A DNA stretch of 64,000 nt. It comes from Bifidobacterium ramosum. GTDB taxonomy: Bacteria > Actinomycetota > Actinomycetes > Actinomycetales > Bifidobacteriaceae. The translations under genes and the position numbers were made by a program. How positions within the stretch are numbered: the stretch's first letter is position 1; each line of letters starts with the position of its first letter. Location of the stretch: assembly GCF_009299505.1 (NCBI RefSeq), contig NZ_WBSM01000003.1, forward strand, positions 25,827 through 89,826, in the 5' to 3' direction. Positions 42,698-52,950 of this stretch are shown in pieces. Below the pieces are notes generated by a model that saw only the letters and a list, made by a program, of their open reading frames with translations, did no database searches and had not been told where the DNA came from.

Positions 42698-43825
42698 TCA
42701 GAGCAGCACCAGATTGTCGCGGTGGACGAGCGGATGGGCGTATTCCTCGCCCAGAAAGCGCTTGAGCTGCGTGGTGGTGCGGCCCAGCATCTGCGGGATC
42801 TCCTCGGAGTCGAAGCCCGCCAGACCGCGCGCCAGATGCGTACCCGCCTCGTCGTCGATCCACACCGGATCGCCCGCCGAAAACTCGCCGTGCACCTCGA
42901 GCACGCCCGCCGCCAGCAGGCTCGCCCGCCCGCCGCGCACCGCCGCGGCCGCACCCGCATCGGCCACCAGCGCCCCGCGCGGATTCGCCGCGAACCCGAT
43001 CCACAGCCGCCGCGACGATCCGCGCTGCTTGACCGGCGCGAACGCCGTGCCCACCGGGTCGCCCATCAGCGCAGGCCCGGCGAACCGCGCGCACGTCATC
43101 ACGGCCGGGATGCCGGACACCGCCGCCACACGCGCCGCCTCCAACTTGGTCACCATGCCGCCCGTCCCCACGCCGGACGTCGATCCGCCGATGCGCACGT
43201 TGCCCAGCGTCTCGACCACATCCGGCACGAACGCGATCCGCCGCGACCCCGGCTCGGAAGGCGGCGCGGTATATAGCGCATCCACATCCGTAAGCAGCAC
43301 GAGCGCGTCGGCCCGCACGAGATTCGCCACGAGCGCCGACAGCCGGTCGTTGTCGCCGAACCGAATCTCGTTGCTCGCCAGCGAATCGTTCTCGTTGACG
43401 ATCGGCACCACGCCGAGATCGAGCAACCGGCCGAGCGTACGCTGCACGTTGCGATACTGCTGCGGTCGGATCGTATCCTCGGCGGTGAGCAGGATCTGCC
43501 CGACGCGCACGCCGAACCGGCCGAACGCGGCCTCGTACTGGGCCATAAGCAGACCTTGGCCAACCGCTGCGGTCGCCTGCTGCGTGGCGACGTCGGTCGG
43601 CCGAGAGTCGAAGCCGAGCGGACCGAAACCGGCCGCGATCGCACCGGACGACACCAGCACGACGCGCGCACCCTGGCGCACGGCCGCCGACAGCGCGGCG
43701 ACGAGTGCGCCCAACTTGCCGGCGTCCAGATGACCGGACGGCTGGGTCAGCGAACTCGATCCGACCTTGACGACGACGGTCTGCGCAGCCGCGATCGCAC
43801 GGCGTACCTCGGCTTCCGTAGGCAT
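42698..43825 (-). CDS. proB: Glutamate 5-kinase
   Basis: A 375-residue enzyme of proline synthesis that phosphorylates glutamate with ATP. An amino-acid-kinase domain (VVVKVGSSSLTQPSGHLD, VLVSSGAIAAGFGPLGF, PIVNENDSLASNEIRFGDND, LTDVDALYT, GVGTGGMVTKLEAARVA) is followed by a C-terminal PUA domain (GAGAAAAVRGGRASLLAAGV-like region to GLAGFDSEEI). It starts 3 nt after the obg stop and closes the rplU-rpmA-obg-proB gene series. The proA partner is not in the window. Confidence 0.95.
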   Translation of the reverse strand: MPTEAEVRRAIAAAQTVVVKVGSSSLTQPSGHLDAGKLGALVAALSAAVRQGARVVLVSSGAIAAGFGPLGFDSRPTDVATQQATAAVGQGLLMAQYEAAFGRFGVRVGQILLTAEDTIRPQQYRNVQRTLGRLLDLGVVPIVNENDSLASNEIRFGDNDRLSALVANLVRADALVLLTDVDALYTAPPSEPGSRRIAFVPDVVETLGNVRIGGSTSGVGTGGMVTKLEAARVAAVSGIPAVMTCARFAGPALMGDPVGTAFAPVKQRGSSRRLWIGFAANPRGALVADAGAAAAVRGGRASLLAAGVLEVHGEFSAGDPVWIDDEAGTHLARGLAGFDSEEIPQMLGRTTTQLKRFLGEEYAHPLVHRDNLVLL

Positions 43826-43828
43826 GGA

Positions 43829-45508
43829 CTACTCCTCGTCCGTATCACCGCGGCCGAACAGGCTCGTCTCGTCGTGACGGTCGTCGTCGACGGACGGATC
43901 GGCCCAGTGGCCGGCCGCACGTTCCGCGGCCATCGCCTCGCGCACGGCCGCGCGCGCGTCCATCATCTCGTGGTACTGGCGGCGACGTTCGGAGTTCGTA
44001 CGGCGACGGCCGCCCGGCTCCTCGCTCTCGAGTCGCAGATCCTTGCCACGGGCGCCCAGCTGCGCGCCGTCCAGCATCTCCGCGCCGGCCGCGATCGTCG
44101 GATCCCAGTCGAACTCGACCGCACGCGGGCCACGGCCGATGCGCACCTCGTCGCCCGGCTTCGCGCCCTGGCGGCGCAGCTCGTCCTCCACGCCCAGCTT
44201 GGCGAGGCGGTCGGCGAGATAGCCCACGGCCTCGTCGTTGTCGAAGTTCGTCTGCATGACCCAACGCTCCGGCTTGGTGCCGCGCACCTCGAACCAGAAC
44301 TGCGCGCCATCCGCACTTTCGCGACGCTCCACGGTGAAGTCGAGCGCGCTGCCACCCTCGTCGGCGCGGCGACGGCGGCGACCGCCCTGCTCGAGCGGCT
44401 TGATGACCACGCGGGTCTCCTCCTCGGCCTGCTCGCGCTTGGCGACCTCGGCCCGCATGTCCGCGACCATCGCAGCCAGCGCGAAGCCGAGCTCCTTCAG
44501 ACCCGCATGCGAGGCGGTGGACACCTCGAAGACCTTGAAGCCGAGCTTCTCGAAGTCCGGACGCACGAAATCGGCCAGCTCCTTGGCCTCCGGCACATCG
44601 ATCTTGTTGAGGATGATGATGCGCGGGCGATCCGGAATCGGAATCGCACCCAGCGGCAGCTCGAGCTTGTCGGCGTACTCGGCCAGCTCGTGCTCGAGCG
44701 CCTCGTAATCGGCCATCGGATCACGGTTCGGCTCGAGCGTGGCGCAATCGATCACGTGAGCGATGATCTCCGTGCGCTCGATGTGGCGCAGGAACTCAAG
44801 GCCCAGGCCCTTGCCCTCGGACGCGCCCGGAATCAGACCCGGCACGTCGGCGATCGTGTAGCGCGCGTCGCCGGCCATGACCACGCCGAGGTTCGGCACA
44901 AGCGTGGTGAACGGATAGTCCGCGATCTTCGGCTTGGCCGAGCTCATCGCGGCGATCAGGCTGGACTTGCCGGCCGACGGGAAGCCGACCAACGCGACGT
45001 CGGCGATCGACTTGAGTTCGAGGATCACGTCGCGTTCCTCGCCCAGTTCGCCGAGCAGCGCGAAGCCCGGAGCGCGGCGGGTGCGATTCGCGAGGGCCGC
45101 GTTGCCGAGACCGCCCGCGCCGCCGTATGCGGCAACGAACCGGTCGCCCTCGTGGCGCAGGTCGGCGAGCTGCTCGCCGGGGCGCTTGGACTGGCCGGTC
45201 TGGCCCTTGGCCTCGAAGATCACCGTGCCGACGGGCACGGGCAGGATCAGGTCGGCGCCCTTGGAACCGTCCTTGGTGTCGCCGAGGCCCATCGTGCCAT
45301 TGCCGGCCGCGCGGTGCGGCACGAAACGGTAGTCGAGCAGGCTGTTCGCGTTGCGCGTCGCCTCGAAGATGACGGAGCCGCCGTCGCCGCCATTGCCGCC
45401 GTTCGGGCCGGCGAGCGGCTTGTACTTCTCGCGCTTGATGCCGGCGGAACCGTTGCCGCCGTCGCCGCCCTTGACGTGGACGGTCACGCGATCCACAAAA
45501 TCACTCAT
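43829..45508 (-). CDS. obg: Obg family GTPase (ribosome assembly)
   Basis: A 559-residue Obg/CgtA protein that binds the 50S subunit late in assembly and responds to (p)ppGpp. An N-terminal glycine-rich Obg fold ([39 protein letters not shown]) precedes a G domain with G1 GFPSAGKSS (175-183), switch [10 protein letters not shown]3 [16 protein letters not shown] and G4 [10 protein letters not shown]-terminal OCT domain ([24 protein letters not shown]) and a ~75-residue charged tail ending in FGRGDTDEE follow. The tail is an actinobacterial feature. It lies downstream of rpmA past a terminator, and immediately upstream of proB. Confidence 0.95.
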   Translation of the reverse strand: MSDFVDRVTVHVKGGDGGNGSAGIKREKYKPLAGPNGGNGGDGGSVIFEATRNANSLLDYRFVPHRAAGNGTMGLGDTKDGSKGADLILPVPVGTVIFEAKGQTGQSKRPGEQLADLRHEGDRFVAAYGGAGGLGNAALANRTRRAPGFALLGELGEERDVILELKSIADVALVGFPSAGKSSLIAAMSSAKPKIADYPFTTLVPNLGVVMAGDARYTIADVPGLIPGASEGKGLGLEFLRHIERTEIIAHVIDCATLEPNRDPMADYEALEHELAEYADKLELPLGAIPIPDRPRIIILNKIDVPEAKELADFVRPDFEKLGFKVFEVSTASHAGLKELGFALAAMVADMRAEVAKREQAEEETRVVIKPLEQGGRRRRRADEGGSALDFTVERRESADGAQFWFEVRGTKPERWVMQTNFDNDEAVGYLADRLAKLGVEDELRRQGAKPGDEVRIGRGPRAVEFDWDPTIAAGAEMLDGAQLGARGKDLRLESEEPGGRRRTNSERRRQYHEMMDARAAVREAMAAERAAGHWADPSVDDDRHDETSLFGRGDTDEE

Positions 45509-45531
45509 AGATATACCCTACCTTGCTCTCA

Positions 45532-45685
45532 GTTCCCGGGATTCCGGCGGACGCATCCCGGGAATTGCGTGATGTTCGATTGTATGGAGCGATCCCCGCA
45601 ATACCGCCAATATCAAGGTCACATAATGATAGAAAATGTTACGTTTCTGGTTCCCGGGATCATCAGGCGCAATCCCGGGAACCAG
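45532..45685. repeat. Two family G hairpins upstream of obg
   Basis: GTTCCCGGGAT / ATCCCGGGAA with a 12-nt loop at 45532-45565 and CTGGTTCCCGGGAT / ATCCCGGGAACCAG with an 11-nt loop at 45647-45685. They lie in the obg leader/promoter region, separated by 81 bp of A+T-richer sequence that could hold the obg promoter. Same layout as the other families, unrelated in sequence. Confidence 0.88.
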
Positions 45686-45695
45686 AAGTCCGTAC

Positions 45696-45728
45696 AAAAA
45701 AGGCCGCACCGGCAACCGGTGCGGCCCT
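45696..45728 (-). terminator. Rho-independent terminator of rplU-rpmA
   Basis: On the minus strand GGCCGCACCGG, TTG, CCGGTGCGGCC, then TTTTTTGTAC. Lies 18 bp past the rpmA stop and separates the ribosomal genes from obg-proB. Confidence 0.93.
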
Positions 45729-45745
45729 AGAAGACCCAATCAGTC

Positions 45746-45997
45746 TCAGGCGGCGATCACGTCGACGACCTTGCGGTCGCGGCGAACGCCGAACTTCACG
45801 CTGCCGTCGGTGAGGGCGAACAGGGTGTGATCCTTGCCCATGCCGACGTTCTCGCCCGGGTGGAACTTGGTGCCACGCTGGCGGATGATGATGTTGCCGG
45901 CCACGACGGCTTCGCCGCCGAACTTCTTCACGCCGAGGTATTGCGCGTTAGAATCGCGACCGTTGCGCGAGCTGGAAGCGCCCTTCTTGTGTGCCAT
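45746..45997 (-). CDS. rpmA: 50S ribosomal protein L27
   Basis: An 83-residue basic protein with the L27 start [20 protein letters not shown] and the [15 protein letters not shown] signature. The N-terminal tail reaches the peptidyl-transferase centre. The N-terminus is of the uncleaved type (no extra Firmicute-like leader). It lies 36 bp after rplU in the conserved rplU-rpmA-obg order. Confidence 0.97.
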   Translation of the reverse strand: MAHKKGASSSRNGRDSNAQYLGVKKFGGEAVVAGNIIIRQRGTKFHPGENVGMGKDHTLFALTDGSVKFGVRRDRKVVDVIAA

Positions 45998-46033
45998 GAT
46001 CTGTTCCTTTCGGTCCTAAGCCCAAGCCTGAAA

Positions 46034-46342
46034 TCAGGCGATCGCCGTGATCTTGACGGCGGTCAGCTTCTGGCGGTGACCCTTGCGACGGGCAACGCCG
46101 GTCTTGTTCTTGTACTTCATGATGTTGATCTTGGGGCCCTTGGCCTCATCGTCAACAACTTCGGCCTTGACGGACACCTTCGCCAGATCAGCGGCGGACA
46201 GGGTGACCTTGGCACCGTCGACAACGAGGGCAACCGGGAACTCCACGGCATCGCCCTTCTTGGCGTCGAGACGGTTCACGAGGATCACGTCACCGACCTC
46301 GACCTTTTCCTGATGGCCACCGGCCTTCACAATCGCGTACAT
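46034..46342 (-). CDS. rplU: 50S ribosomal protein L21
   Basis: A 102-residue protein ([21 protein letters not shown]-terminal [20 protein letters not shown]) of normal length for L21, a 23S rRNA binder of the 50S subunit. First gene of rplU-rpmA. Its promoter lies in the 174-bp gap behind rng. Confidence 0.97.
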   Translation of the reverse strand: MYAIVKAGGHQEKVEVGDVILVNRLDAKKGDAVEFPVALVVDGAKVTLSAADLAKVSVKAEVVDDEAKGPKINIMKYKNKTGVARRKGHRQKLTAVKITAIA

Positions 46343-46451
46343 TCTTCGTTCCTTGCTATGGTGTTATAAAGCTACTTGCCTGACGCACGCAAGCCGCTGG
46401 TCAGACACCGACTATCTAACGTACACCGACCTATGTACTAACGCAAGTTGA

Positions 46452-46486
46452 ATTCCGGGCGTGTCAATCGCGACACACCCGGAATA
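46452..46486 (-). terminator. Hairpin downstream of rng
   Basis: ATTCCGGGCGTGTC, 4-nt loop, GACACACCCGGAAT with one bulge, 30 bp past the rng stop. The T-run is weak (TTCAACTTG), so termination efficiency is uncertain. Confidence 0.6.
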
Positions 46487-46516
46487 TCTTAAATTATGGC
46501 GTCGAACAGGAGTCGA

Positions 46517-49500
46517 TCACTCCTCGCCGTCGGCGTTGTTCGCGGCGACGGCGGCCGCGGCGATCGCGGCGAGCTTGGCCTTCACGTCCGGCGAGGATCC
46601 TTGCGGAACCTGCACATCCGTGCCACGGCCGTGCTTGTTCGTCTTGATGAACGGATCGCCGCCCTTGAGCGCGTACGGGTCGTCGTAGTCGGCGTTCACG
46701 GTCGGCTCGTCGTGCAGGATGAAGCCGCGGCCCTTGCAGGTCGGGCACTCCTCGGAGAACGCCTCCACAAGGCCCTGGCCGATGCGCTTGCGCGTCATCT
46801 GTACAAGGCCGAGCGACGTGACCTCCGCCACCTGGTGCTTGGTGCGGTCGCGCGCCAGACATTCGACCAGACGGCGCAGCACAAGGTCGCGGTTCGCCGG
46901 CATGACCATGTCGACGAAGTCGATCATCACCATGCCGCCGATGTCGCGCAGCCGCAGCTGGCGCGCGATCTCCTCGGCCGCCTCGAGGTTGCACCGGGTC
47001 ACGGTCTCCTCGAGCGACTTGCCGCGGCCGATGAAGCGGCCGGTGTTCACGTCGATCGTGGTCATGGCCTCGGTGCGGTCGATGACGATCGAGCCGCCGG
47101 ACGGCAGGTACACCTGACGTTCCATGCCCTTGCGGAGCTGCGAGTCGATCTGCCACTTGTCGAACACGTCCTTGCCGTTGTGCTCGGCCGGATCCCACTT
47201 GACGAGCTTGTCGCGCAGGTCGGGGGCCATTGTCTCGAGGTACTCCTCGATGCGCTCGTACACCTTGTCGCCCTCGACGATCATCTGCTTGAAGTCGTCG
47301 TTGAAGATGTCGCGCACCACGCGGATCGCCACGTCCGGCTCGCCCTGCAGCAGCTTCGGACGGCGGCCGTGCAGGAACTCGTCGCGCTTGGCGGTGATGC
47401 GCTCCCACTGGCGCACGAGGCTTTCGAGATCCTTGACGATCGCCTCCTCGGACGCGCCCTCGGCGGCCGTGCGGATGATCACGCCCATGTCCTTCGGCGC
47501 GATCTTCGACACGATGTTCTTGAGGCGGCTGCGTTCGCGGTCGGAAAGCTTGCGGCTCACGCCGGTCATGCCGCCGGACGGCACGAGCACGAGGAAACGG
47601 CCGGCGAGCGTGACCTGCGAGGTCAGGCGCGCGCCCTTGTGGCCGATCGGATCCTTGGTGACCTGCACGAGTACCGGATCACCCGACTTGAACGCCAGCT
47701 CGATGCGTCGCGGCTGGCCGTCGAGACGCGCCGCGTCCCAGTTGACCTCGCCCGCGTACAGCACGCCGTTGCGCGCCTGACCAATGTCGACGAACGCGGC
47801 CTCCATGCTCGGCAGCACGTTCTGCACGCGGCCGAGATACACGTTGCCGACCGTCGCGACTTCCTGGATGTCGGACACGTAATGCTCGACGAGCACGTTG
47901 TCCTCGATCACCGAGATCTGCGTGTGGCGGCCGCGCTCACGCACGACCATGAGCCGTTCGACGTTCTCGCGGCGCGCGAGGAAGTCCTGTTCCATGAGCT
48001 GCGACTGGCGGCTGCGCTCGCGGCGGTTGTCGCGGCGGCGCTGCTTCTTCGCCTCGAGTCGCGTGGAGCCCTCGATATCAGTGATCTCGTCGATGTACTG
48101 CTGCTTACGCGAGCGTCGCGGCGCGAGTTCCTCGACGGCCTCCTCACCCGACTTGGAACGGCGACGACGGCGACGACGGGTGACGGTCGACTCCTCGCCC
48201 TCGTTGTCTTCGTCGTCGCGGCGACGGCGCGGCGTATCCGCGTCACGATCACGGTCGTCGGCGTCGGCGGACGATGACTCGTCCGATTCGGTGGTGTCGC
48301 GCTCGGTGTCACGTGCGGCGTCACGACCGCCGCGGCGACGGCGACGACGGGAACGGGTCGGCCCCTCCGACAGATCCTCCTCGGTGATCGGCGCGTACGT
48401 GATGTCGTCGAACTCGAGGTCCTCCTCGATCTGCTCGACCTCGGCGGCGGCGCGGCGCTCCTGCGCGTTCAGTCGACGCGAACGGCGCGAACGGCCGGAC
48501 GCAGCCGTATCGTCCTGCGCGTCAGCATCGTCGGCGGAACGGCCGGCACGATCGTCGTCAGACGGACGATCGACCGCGGCGTCGGACGCCACCGTCACAT
48601 CGGTGGATGCACCGCGACGGCGACGCGAACGACGCGACGAACGCGACGCTCCCGCGTCACGATCATCGTCATGGCCGGCATCGGCGGTCTCGTCATCGCG
48701 ATCGGCGGCACGGCTACGATCCGCATGCGCGGCAACCGCCGGCAGCACCGGCTCCTGAAACAGCAGCGACGTCATCGGACGCACGCCACGCGGCGACGCG
48801 TCATGGTCGATCGGCAGCAGGTCGACGGCGTCGAACGCGCGCTCGTCACCCGACGCATCGTCACGGGAACGCGTGCGGCGACGCGACGCGGCATCGCCGC
48901 GATCATCGCGATCGTCACGCGTATCGAACGGCTCGTAATCCGACACCGGGCCACGACGGCGCGAACGGCCGGACTGCGGCTCGTCATACCGCGCGTCGTA
49001 CTCGTCGTCAAAGGACGCACGGCGACGGCGCGAACGCACGCGGCGCGACGGCTGATCGTCATCACGGTCGTCGCCATCATGATCGTCACGGCGACCGTTC
49101 GCACGCGGCGCATCGGCACGGCTGTCGCTCGCGTCGCCATCATCCGCGGTATGTGCGGCGGCACGGCGGCGGCCGACGGACCGCGACGGACGACGGACCG
49201 ACGAATCATCATCACTCGACTGTGCATCGCCATCACCGGACGACGTGCGGGAATCCTTCGCCGCGGACGCGGCCTCGGCCGCCACGATGTCGGCAACGCG
49301 CGGCTCCTCGAACAGCGGCGCGGCATGCTCCTGCACCGTCAGTTCGACGGCGGCACCGGCGGCACCGGCACCACGCACGACGCGGCGGCCGCCACGACGG
49401 CGACGCGGCGCCACGGGCTGTGATGCAGACACCGACGGGAGCGACGCCGCGGATGACGCGGGCTGACCCTGACCACTGGAATCAGCGGCGGACGATGCGG

Positions 49501-49564
49501 TTGTGGATACGGTATTATCTGCGGCTGCGGCTTCGCCGAGCCCCTCATTATTCACGCTGGGCAC
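46517..49564 (-). CDS. rng: Ribonuclease E/G family endoribonuclease
   Basis: A 1015-residue RNase E/G for rRNA and mRNA processing. The catalytic half is C-terminal: an S1 domain (VGNVYLGRVQNVLPSMEAAF, DIGQARNGVLYAGEV), RNase H-like and 5'-sensor regions (GGMTGVSRKLSDRER), the metal-binding DVNTGRF and IDFVDM aspartates, and the zinc-link CPTCKGRG near residue 955. The N-terminal ~560 residues are disordered and rich in Arg, Asp and Ser (repeated SRRSRRRRG-like blocks), an actinobacterial arrangement with the scaffold at the front. The start is a GTG at 49564 with GAGGAG four bases before it. The frame continues 76 codons upstream without support. It precedes rplU as in many genomes. Confidence 0.93.
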   Translation of the reverse strand: MPSVNNEGLGEAAAADNTVSTTASSAADSSGQGQPASSAASLPSVSASQPVAPRRRRGGRRVVRGAGAAGAAVELTVQEHAAPLFEEPRVADIVAAEAASAAKDSRTSSGDGDAQSSDDDSSVRRPSRSVGRRRAAAHTADDGDASDSRADAPRANGRRDDHDGDDRDDDQPSRRVRSRRRRASFDDEYDARYDEPQSGRSRRRGPVSDYEPFDTRDDRDDRGDAASRRRTRSRDDASGDERAFDAVDLLPIDHDASPRGVRPMTSLLFQEPVLPAVAAHADRSRAADRDDETADAGHDDDRDAGASRSSRRSRRRRGASTDVTVASDAAVDRPSDDDRAGRSADDADAQDDTAASGRSRRSRRLNAQERRAAAEVEQIEEDLEFDDITYAPITEEDLSEGPTRSRRRRRRGGRDAARDTERDTTESDESSSADADDRDRDADTPRRRRDDEDNEGEESTVTRRRRRRRSKSGEEAVEELAPRRSRKQQYIDEITDIEGSTRLEAKKQRRRDNRRERSRQSQLMEQDFLARRENVERLMVVRERGRHTQISVIEDNVLVEHYVSDIQEVATVGNVYLGRVQNVLPSMEAAFVDIGQARNGVLYAGEVNWDAARLDGQPRRIELAFKSGDPVLVQVTKDPIGHKGARLTSQVTLAGRFLVLVPSGGMTGVSRKLSDRERSRLKNIVSKIAPKDMGVIIRTAAEGASEEAIVKDLESLVRQWERITAKRDEFLHGRRPKLLQGEPDVAIRVVRDIFNDDFKQMIVEGDKVYERIEEYLETMAPDLRDKLVKWDPAEHNGKDVFDKWQIDSQLRKGMERQVYLPSGGSIVIDRTEAMTTIDVNTGRFIGRGKSLEETVTRCNLEAAEEIARQLRLRDIGGMVMIDFVDMVMPANRDLVLRRLVECLARDRTKHQVAEVTSLGLVQMTRKRIGQGLVEAFSEECPTCKGRGFILHDEPTVNADYDDPYALKGGDPFIKTNKHGRGTDVQVPQGSSPDVKAKLAAIAAAAVAANNADGEE

Positions 49565-50049
49565 AATGCTCCTCGGCGCTGCGCTGCAATCGCACCGCCT
49601 TATGTCAAGCCCCATACGGTCGTCACACCACGCTCTCACCGTGGCCGCGCATCGATTGCGCCCATATGAAGCACCGGTCAAAAAGTCAATGCTGCGACGG
49701 CGGACACCAGCCCCGCGGAAAGAACCACGCGAGGGGATCGACGCCATCGGATGCTCGGCGGCTTGCAGAACCACCGCATTCAAGTATGACACAAAAATTG
49801 ACGTCCGGTGAACAACCGCGAAATCATGCGACAGTGCGCGCGTCGCACGGCGTTCGGGGGTGCGGTTCGGGCGAGCAGACGGCCGGAACCGTCACTCAGT
49901 GTGCGCAATCGGCACCGTGGCGCGCACTGAGTGACGAAACGACGATCCAAATCATCACTCAGTGCGCGTCGATACGCCGATTGCGCGCACTGAGTGATGA
50001 TGGCGATCGAGCAAGCTCAATTCCGCAGCCACGCCACGCCCGACGATGT
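49565..50049. repeat. Intergenic space with two family F hairpins (49891-49998)
   Basis: Upstream of rng about 320 bp show no gene. Then 49891-49934 (GTCACTCAGTGTGCGC / GCGCGCACTGAGTGAC) and 49954-49998 (ATCACTCAGTGCGCG / CGCGCACTGAGTGAT). The loops AATCGGCACCGTGG and TCGATACGCCGATT are partly reverse complements, so the second copy is inverted relative to the first. No copies elsewhere. Confidence 0.9.
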
Positions 50050-51318
50050 TTATTCGACGCCGATGAGCCATTCCTCCAGGATGTCGGCAAGAAGGGCGAG
50101 CTCGGATTCGGGGAGCTGCTCGTCGTGCTTGTGGGCGAGGAGCGGACTGCCGGCACCAAGGTTCACGGCAGGTATGCCAAGGATCGCGAACCGGGCCACG
50201 TCAGTCCAGCCGAGCTTGGCGAGCGGCTCGCGGCCCGTACGCTCGCGCACCAGCCGCGCCAGCGAAGCCGCCAGCGGCGAGTCCATGCCGGGTCGGGCGC
50301 TCGGCGACTCGTCCTTCATCTCGATGCCGAACCCCGCGAACATGCCGCCGGTCGCCATGTGCTCGCCGTTGCCCAGCTCGGCGCCGCAGTCCGAGCCCAT
50401 CATGAGCGCCTTGGCCTCAGCGATCGTCTTGTCGGGCGCGAACCGGTAGTTCACGTGCACGCGGCACTCGTCGGGGATCACGTTCGTGCCCTTGCCGCCG
50501 GAGATCAGTGTTGCGTTGACGCCCTCACGGTAGACGAGCCCGTCCACCGGCACGTCGGCGGGCTCATACGCGGCAAGCCGACGCAGCACCTCCGCGGCCT
50601 TGTGGATCGCGTTCTCGCCCATCCACGCGCGCGCCGAATGCGCGGCCACACCGTGCGTGACCACGTCGAACCGCATCGTGCCGTTGCACCCGCCCTCGAT
50701 GCCACAGTCGGTCGGTTCGCCGATGATCGCGAAATCGCCGGTGATCCAGTCCGGATGCGCCTCGACCACCTTGCGCAGGCCGTTCTTCTCGGCCGCGACC
50801 TCCTCATGGTCGTAGAACACATAGGTCAGGTCGTAGTTCGGGTCGACGCCGCGGTTCGCGCCGCCGTCGCGGCCATCCCCGCCGCCGTTCAGCACCGCGG
50901 CCAGATACAGCATCACCGCGTCCGACGCCTTCATGTCGGTCGCGCCGCGCCCCCACAGCACGCGTTCGCCCGGATGCGCGGCGGCCACGTCCTCGCGGAT
51001 CAGCGGATCGCCCGGTTCGAGCCAGCGCGGCGGGAAGTTGTCGATCACCGGCACCGTGTCGATGTGGCCGGCGAGGATCACACGCTGCGGCTTGCCGAAC
51101 GAGGTGCTCGCGACGACCGTGTCACCGTGGCGGTGCACGGTCAGATGCGGCTGGGCGCGCAGGAACGTTTCAACCGCATCGGCCAGGGGGCCTTCGTCGT
51201 CGCTCACCGAGTACGCGCCCATGATCTGCGCGAGCAATGCCGCGAGCGCCTGCTCACGCGTCGCCGCCCTATCGAATCCGATTGCCGTCGCTGTCTGCCG
51301 TGCCAGTTCGTTCGTCAT
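50050..51318 (-). CDS. dapE: Succinyl-diaminopimelate desuccinylase
   Basis: A 422-residue M20-family zinc enzyme of lysine/diaminopimelate synthesis that removes succinate from N-succinyl-LL-DAP. Metal ligands and catalytic residues: His85 and Asp87 in AGHIDTVPVIDNFPPRW, Asp128 in GRGATDMKASDAVMLYLAAV, the EE pair at 172-173 in YDHEEVAAEKNG, and a C-terminal His in SPLLAHKHDEQLP. The GHIDTVP...GRGATDMKxxDAV pattern is the actinobacterial DapE form. ATG 51318 is chosen because GAGG lies three bases upstream; 51327 is an alternative in the same frame. A 10-residue Gly-rich insertion (NGGGDGRDGG) follows the metal-bridging Asp. Confidence 0.9.
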   Translation of the reverse strand: MTNELARQTATAIGFDRAATREQALAALLAQIMGAYSVSDDEGPLADAVETFLRAQPHLTVHRHGDTVVASTSFGKPQRVILAGHIDTVPVIDNFPPRWLEPGDPLIREDVAAAHPGERVLWGRGATDMKASDAVMLYLAAVLNGGGDGRDGGANRGVDPNYDLTYVFYDHEEVAAEKNGLRKVVEAHPDWITGDFAIIGEPTDCGIEGGCNGTMRFDVVTHGVAAHSARAWMGENAIHKAAEVLRRLAAYEPADVPVDGLVYREGVNATLISGGKGTNVIPDECRVHVNYRFAPDKTIAEAKALMMGSDCGAELGNGEHMATGGMFAGFGIEMKDESPSARPGMDSPLAASLARLVRERTGREPLAKLGWTDVARFAILGIPAVNLGAGSPLLAHKHDEQLPESELALLADILEEWLIGVE

Positions 51319-51407
51319 GCGCCTCATCGTAGCGGGTTTCGGCCGCGGCTCCCCCGTTCGTCCCACTTCCCGGGTGCCGTGGCACGAAAACCGATAACTC
51401 CCCCCAG

Positions 51408-51605
51408 CCTTCTCAAAACTCAGAGGCAGATTACACCCTCTGCCGGGGTCTTTCTGCAAACTGAGAGGCAGCATGGCCTCGATACAATCACGAAAAACCA
51501 CGATAATCATGCCGTCAGGACGGGTTTTCGGGGGCACGGCTGCCTCTCAGTTGCGAGAAAGACGTCAACAAACGCCGAAAAGTGCCTCTCAGTTTGCAGG
51601 AAGCC
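51408..51605. repeat. Family D nested inverted-repeat array, copy 1
   Basis: Four half-sites: 51408-51430 and 51448-51472 read rightward (CAAACTGAGAGGCAG type, preceded by CTTTCT). 51538-51563 and 51582-51605 read leftward (CTGCCTCTCAGTTTG, followed by AGAAAG). The central core is about 65 bp. The 2+2 arrangement is repeated at 58763-58961. It lies in the divergent promoter region of dapE and the AEC gene. Confidence 0.92.
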
Positions 51606-51763
51606 TCCCGACGCCGCCTGCAACCGTCCGCAATGAGATGTCACCGCACAATTAGACGGCGTGTGGCAATATGGGGATAGGTTCAGGTTCGCGGGGCACA
51701 CCAACGCAATGCCCGCGACGAATGCTGCGTTTGTGTGGCCGGGAGCAGCGGGAAAGAGGGATT

Positions 51764-52705
51764 ATGACGGGTTTGCTGAGCGCGATGGAAGGCTTCTGCG
51801 TCATCGGCATCGTGATTCTGGCGGGCTACATCGCCGCGCGCATGCAGATCGGCGGTTCGACTGCCCAGATGGTGCTCAATCGCTTCAGCTTCTTCGTGTC
51901 GAGCCCGTGCCTCATGTTCGCGATCCTCTCGAAGGAGCCGATCTTCGACATCTTCCACTCATCGATCGTCGTGGCGTTCTTCTCCGCGATGCTGGTCGGC
52001 GTGGTGTTCCTGATCTTGAACCACATGTTCTTCCACATGAGCGCGCCGGACGCGATCATCGGCTCGCTCAACTCGCTGTACCTCAACTCGAACAACATCG
52101 GCCTGCCGATCGCCACGTACATCCTCGGCAACGGCGCGATCGTCGCCCCGATCCTCGTCATGCAGCAGGCCCTGTTCACGCCGATCGGCCTGACCGCGCT
52201 CGACGTGACCACCAAGGGCAAGGTGTCGGCCAAGGCGATCCTTTCGCAGCCGCTGCACCAGCCGCTGCTCATCGGCTCGCTGCTGGGCATCGCCCTGTCG
52301 GCCGTCAACGCGAAGACCGGCTGGTTCATCCCGAACTTCCTGTACGACCCAATCAACATGATCGGCGAGTCCGCGGTGCCGATGATCCTGATGGCGTTCG
52401 GCATGTCGTTGCACGGCACGAAGCCGTTGCAGCAGAAGGGCGACGTGCCGGCGATCTTCACGGTGGCGGTGTTGAAGAACATCGTGATGCCGATCATCGC
52501 GTTCCTGCTCGCGTACTTCGTGATGGGCTTCCGCGGCAACGTGCTGTACGCGTGCGTGGTGCTCGCCGCGCTGCCGACCGGCCAGAACGTGTACAACTAC
52601 GCGGCGCGCTACAACGTGGGTCTTACGTTCGCGCGCGACGGCATCCTGATCTCGACGCTGACGAGCCCGGTGTTCATCGCGATCATCGCCGCGCTGCTGA
52701 GTTAG
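51764..52705 (+). CDS. AEC-family (auxin efflux carrier type) permease
   Basis: A 313-residue membrane protein with about ten helices and the AEC pattern of two inverted five-helix repeats: VIGIVILAGYIAARMQIGGS, LNRFSFFVSSPCLMFAILSK, NSLYLNSNNIGLPIATYILG (the conserved N-x-G-xP motif) and, in the second half, AALPTGQNVYNYAARYNVG. Bacterial members carry malate, malonate or other organic acids. The substrate here is unknown and no operon partner helps. GGAAAGAGGGATT precedes the ATG at 51764. Confidence 0.88.
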   Translation: MTGLLSAMEGFCVIGIVILAGYIAARMQIGGSTAQMVLNRFSFFVSSPCLMFAILSKEPIFDIFHSSIVVAFFSAMLVGVVFLILNHMFFHMSAPDAIIGSLNSLYLNSNNIGLPIATYILGNGAIVAPILVMQQALFTPIGLTALDVTTKGKVSAKAILSQPLHQPLLIGSLLGIALSAVNAKTGWFIPNFLYDPINMIGESAVPMILMAFGMSLHGTKPLQQKGDVPAIFTVAVLKNIVMPIIAFLLAYFVMGFRGNVLYACVVLAALPTGQNVYNYAARYNVGLTFARDGILISTLTSPVFIAIIAALLS

Positions 52706-52734
52706 CGGCATCGCGATGAACCGTCGCGGCACAG

Positions 52735-52944
52735 CCTCTCCTCAACGGACATACAGCCGATTCGGGTGGCGAAAACGGCTGTATGTCCGTTGAGGAGAGG
52801 AGAGGGAGGAAGAGACTCACCTTGCTAACAACGGCCGCAGCAAACAACGCTTCACCTGCAACAGCCCTGTACCCGCAACGCTCCCTTTCCCCTTCAACGG
52901 ACAACCAGCCGATTCCACCGTCCGAATCGGCTGGTTGTCCGTTG
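52735..52944. repeat. Two family A hairpins between convergent AEC and gatD
   Basis: 52735-52800 has 25-bp perfect arms extending past the core (CCTCTCCTCAACGG / CCGTTGAGGAGAGG). 52894-52944 is a variant-arm copy (ACAACCAGCCG) ending 6 bp past the gatD stop. Confidence 0.93.
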
Positions 52945-52950
52945 TGAGCA

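Noticed and set aside
48607..51636. 1009-codon plus-strand open frame running over the rng N-terminus and dapE
   Set aside because: Composition is His/Arg/Thr noise from the antisense of the Arg/Asp-rich RNase region; it crosses two real genes and family F hairpins.
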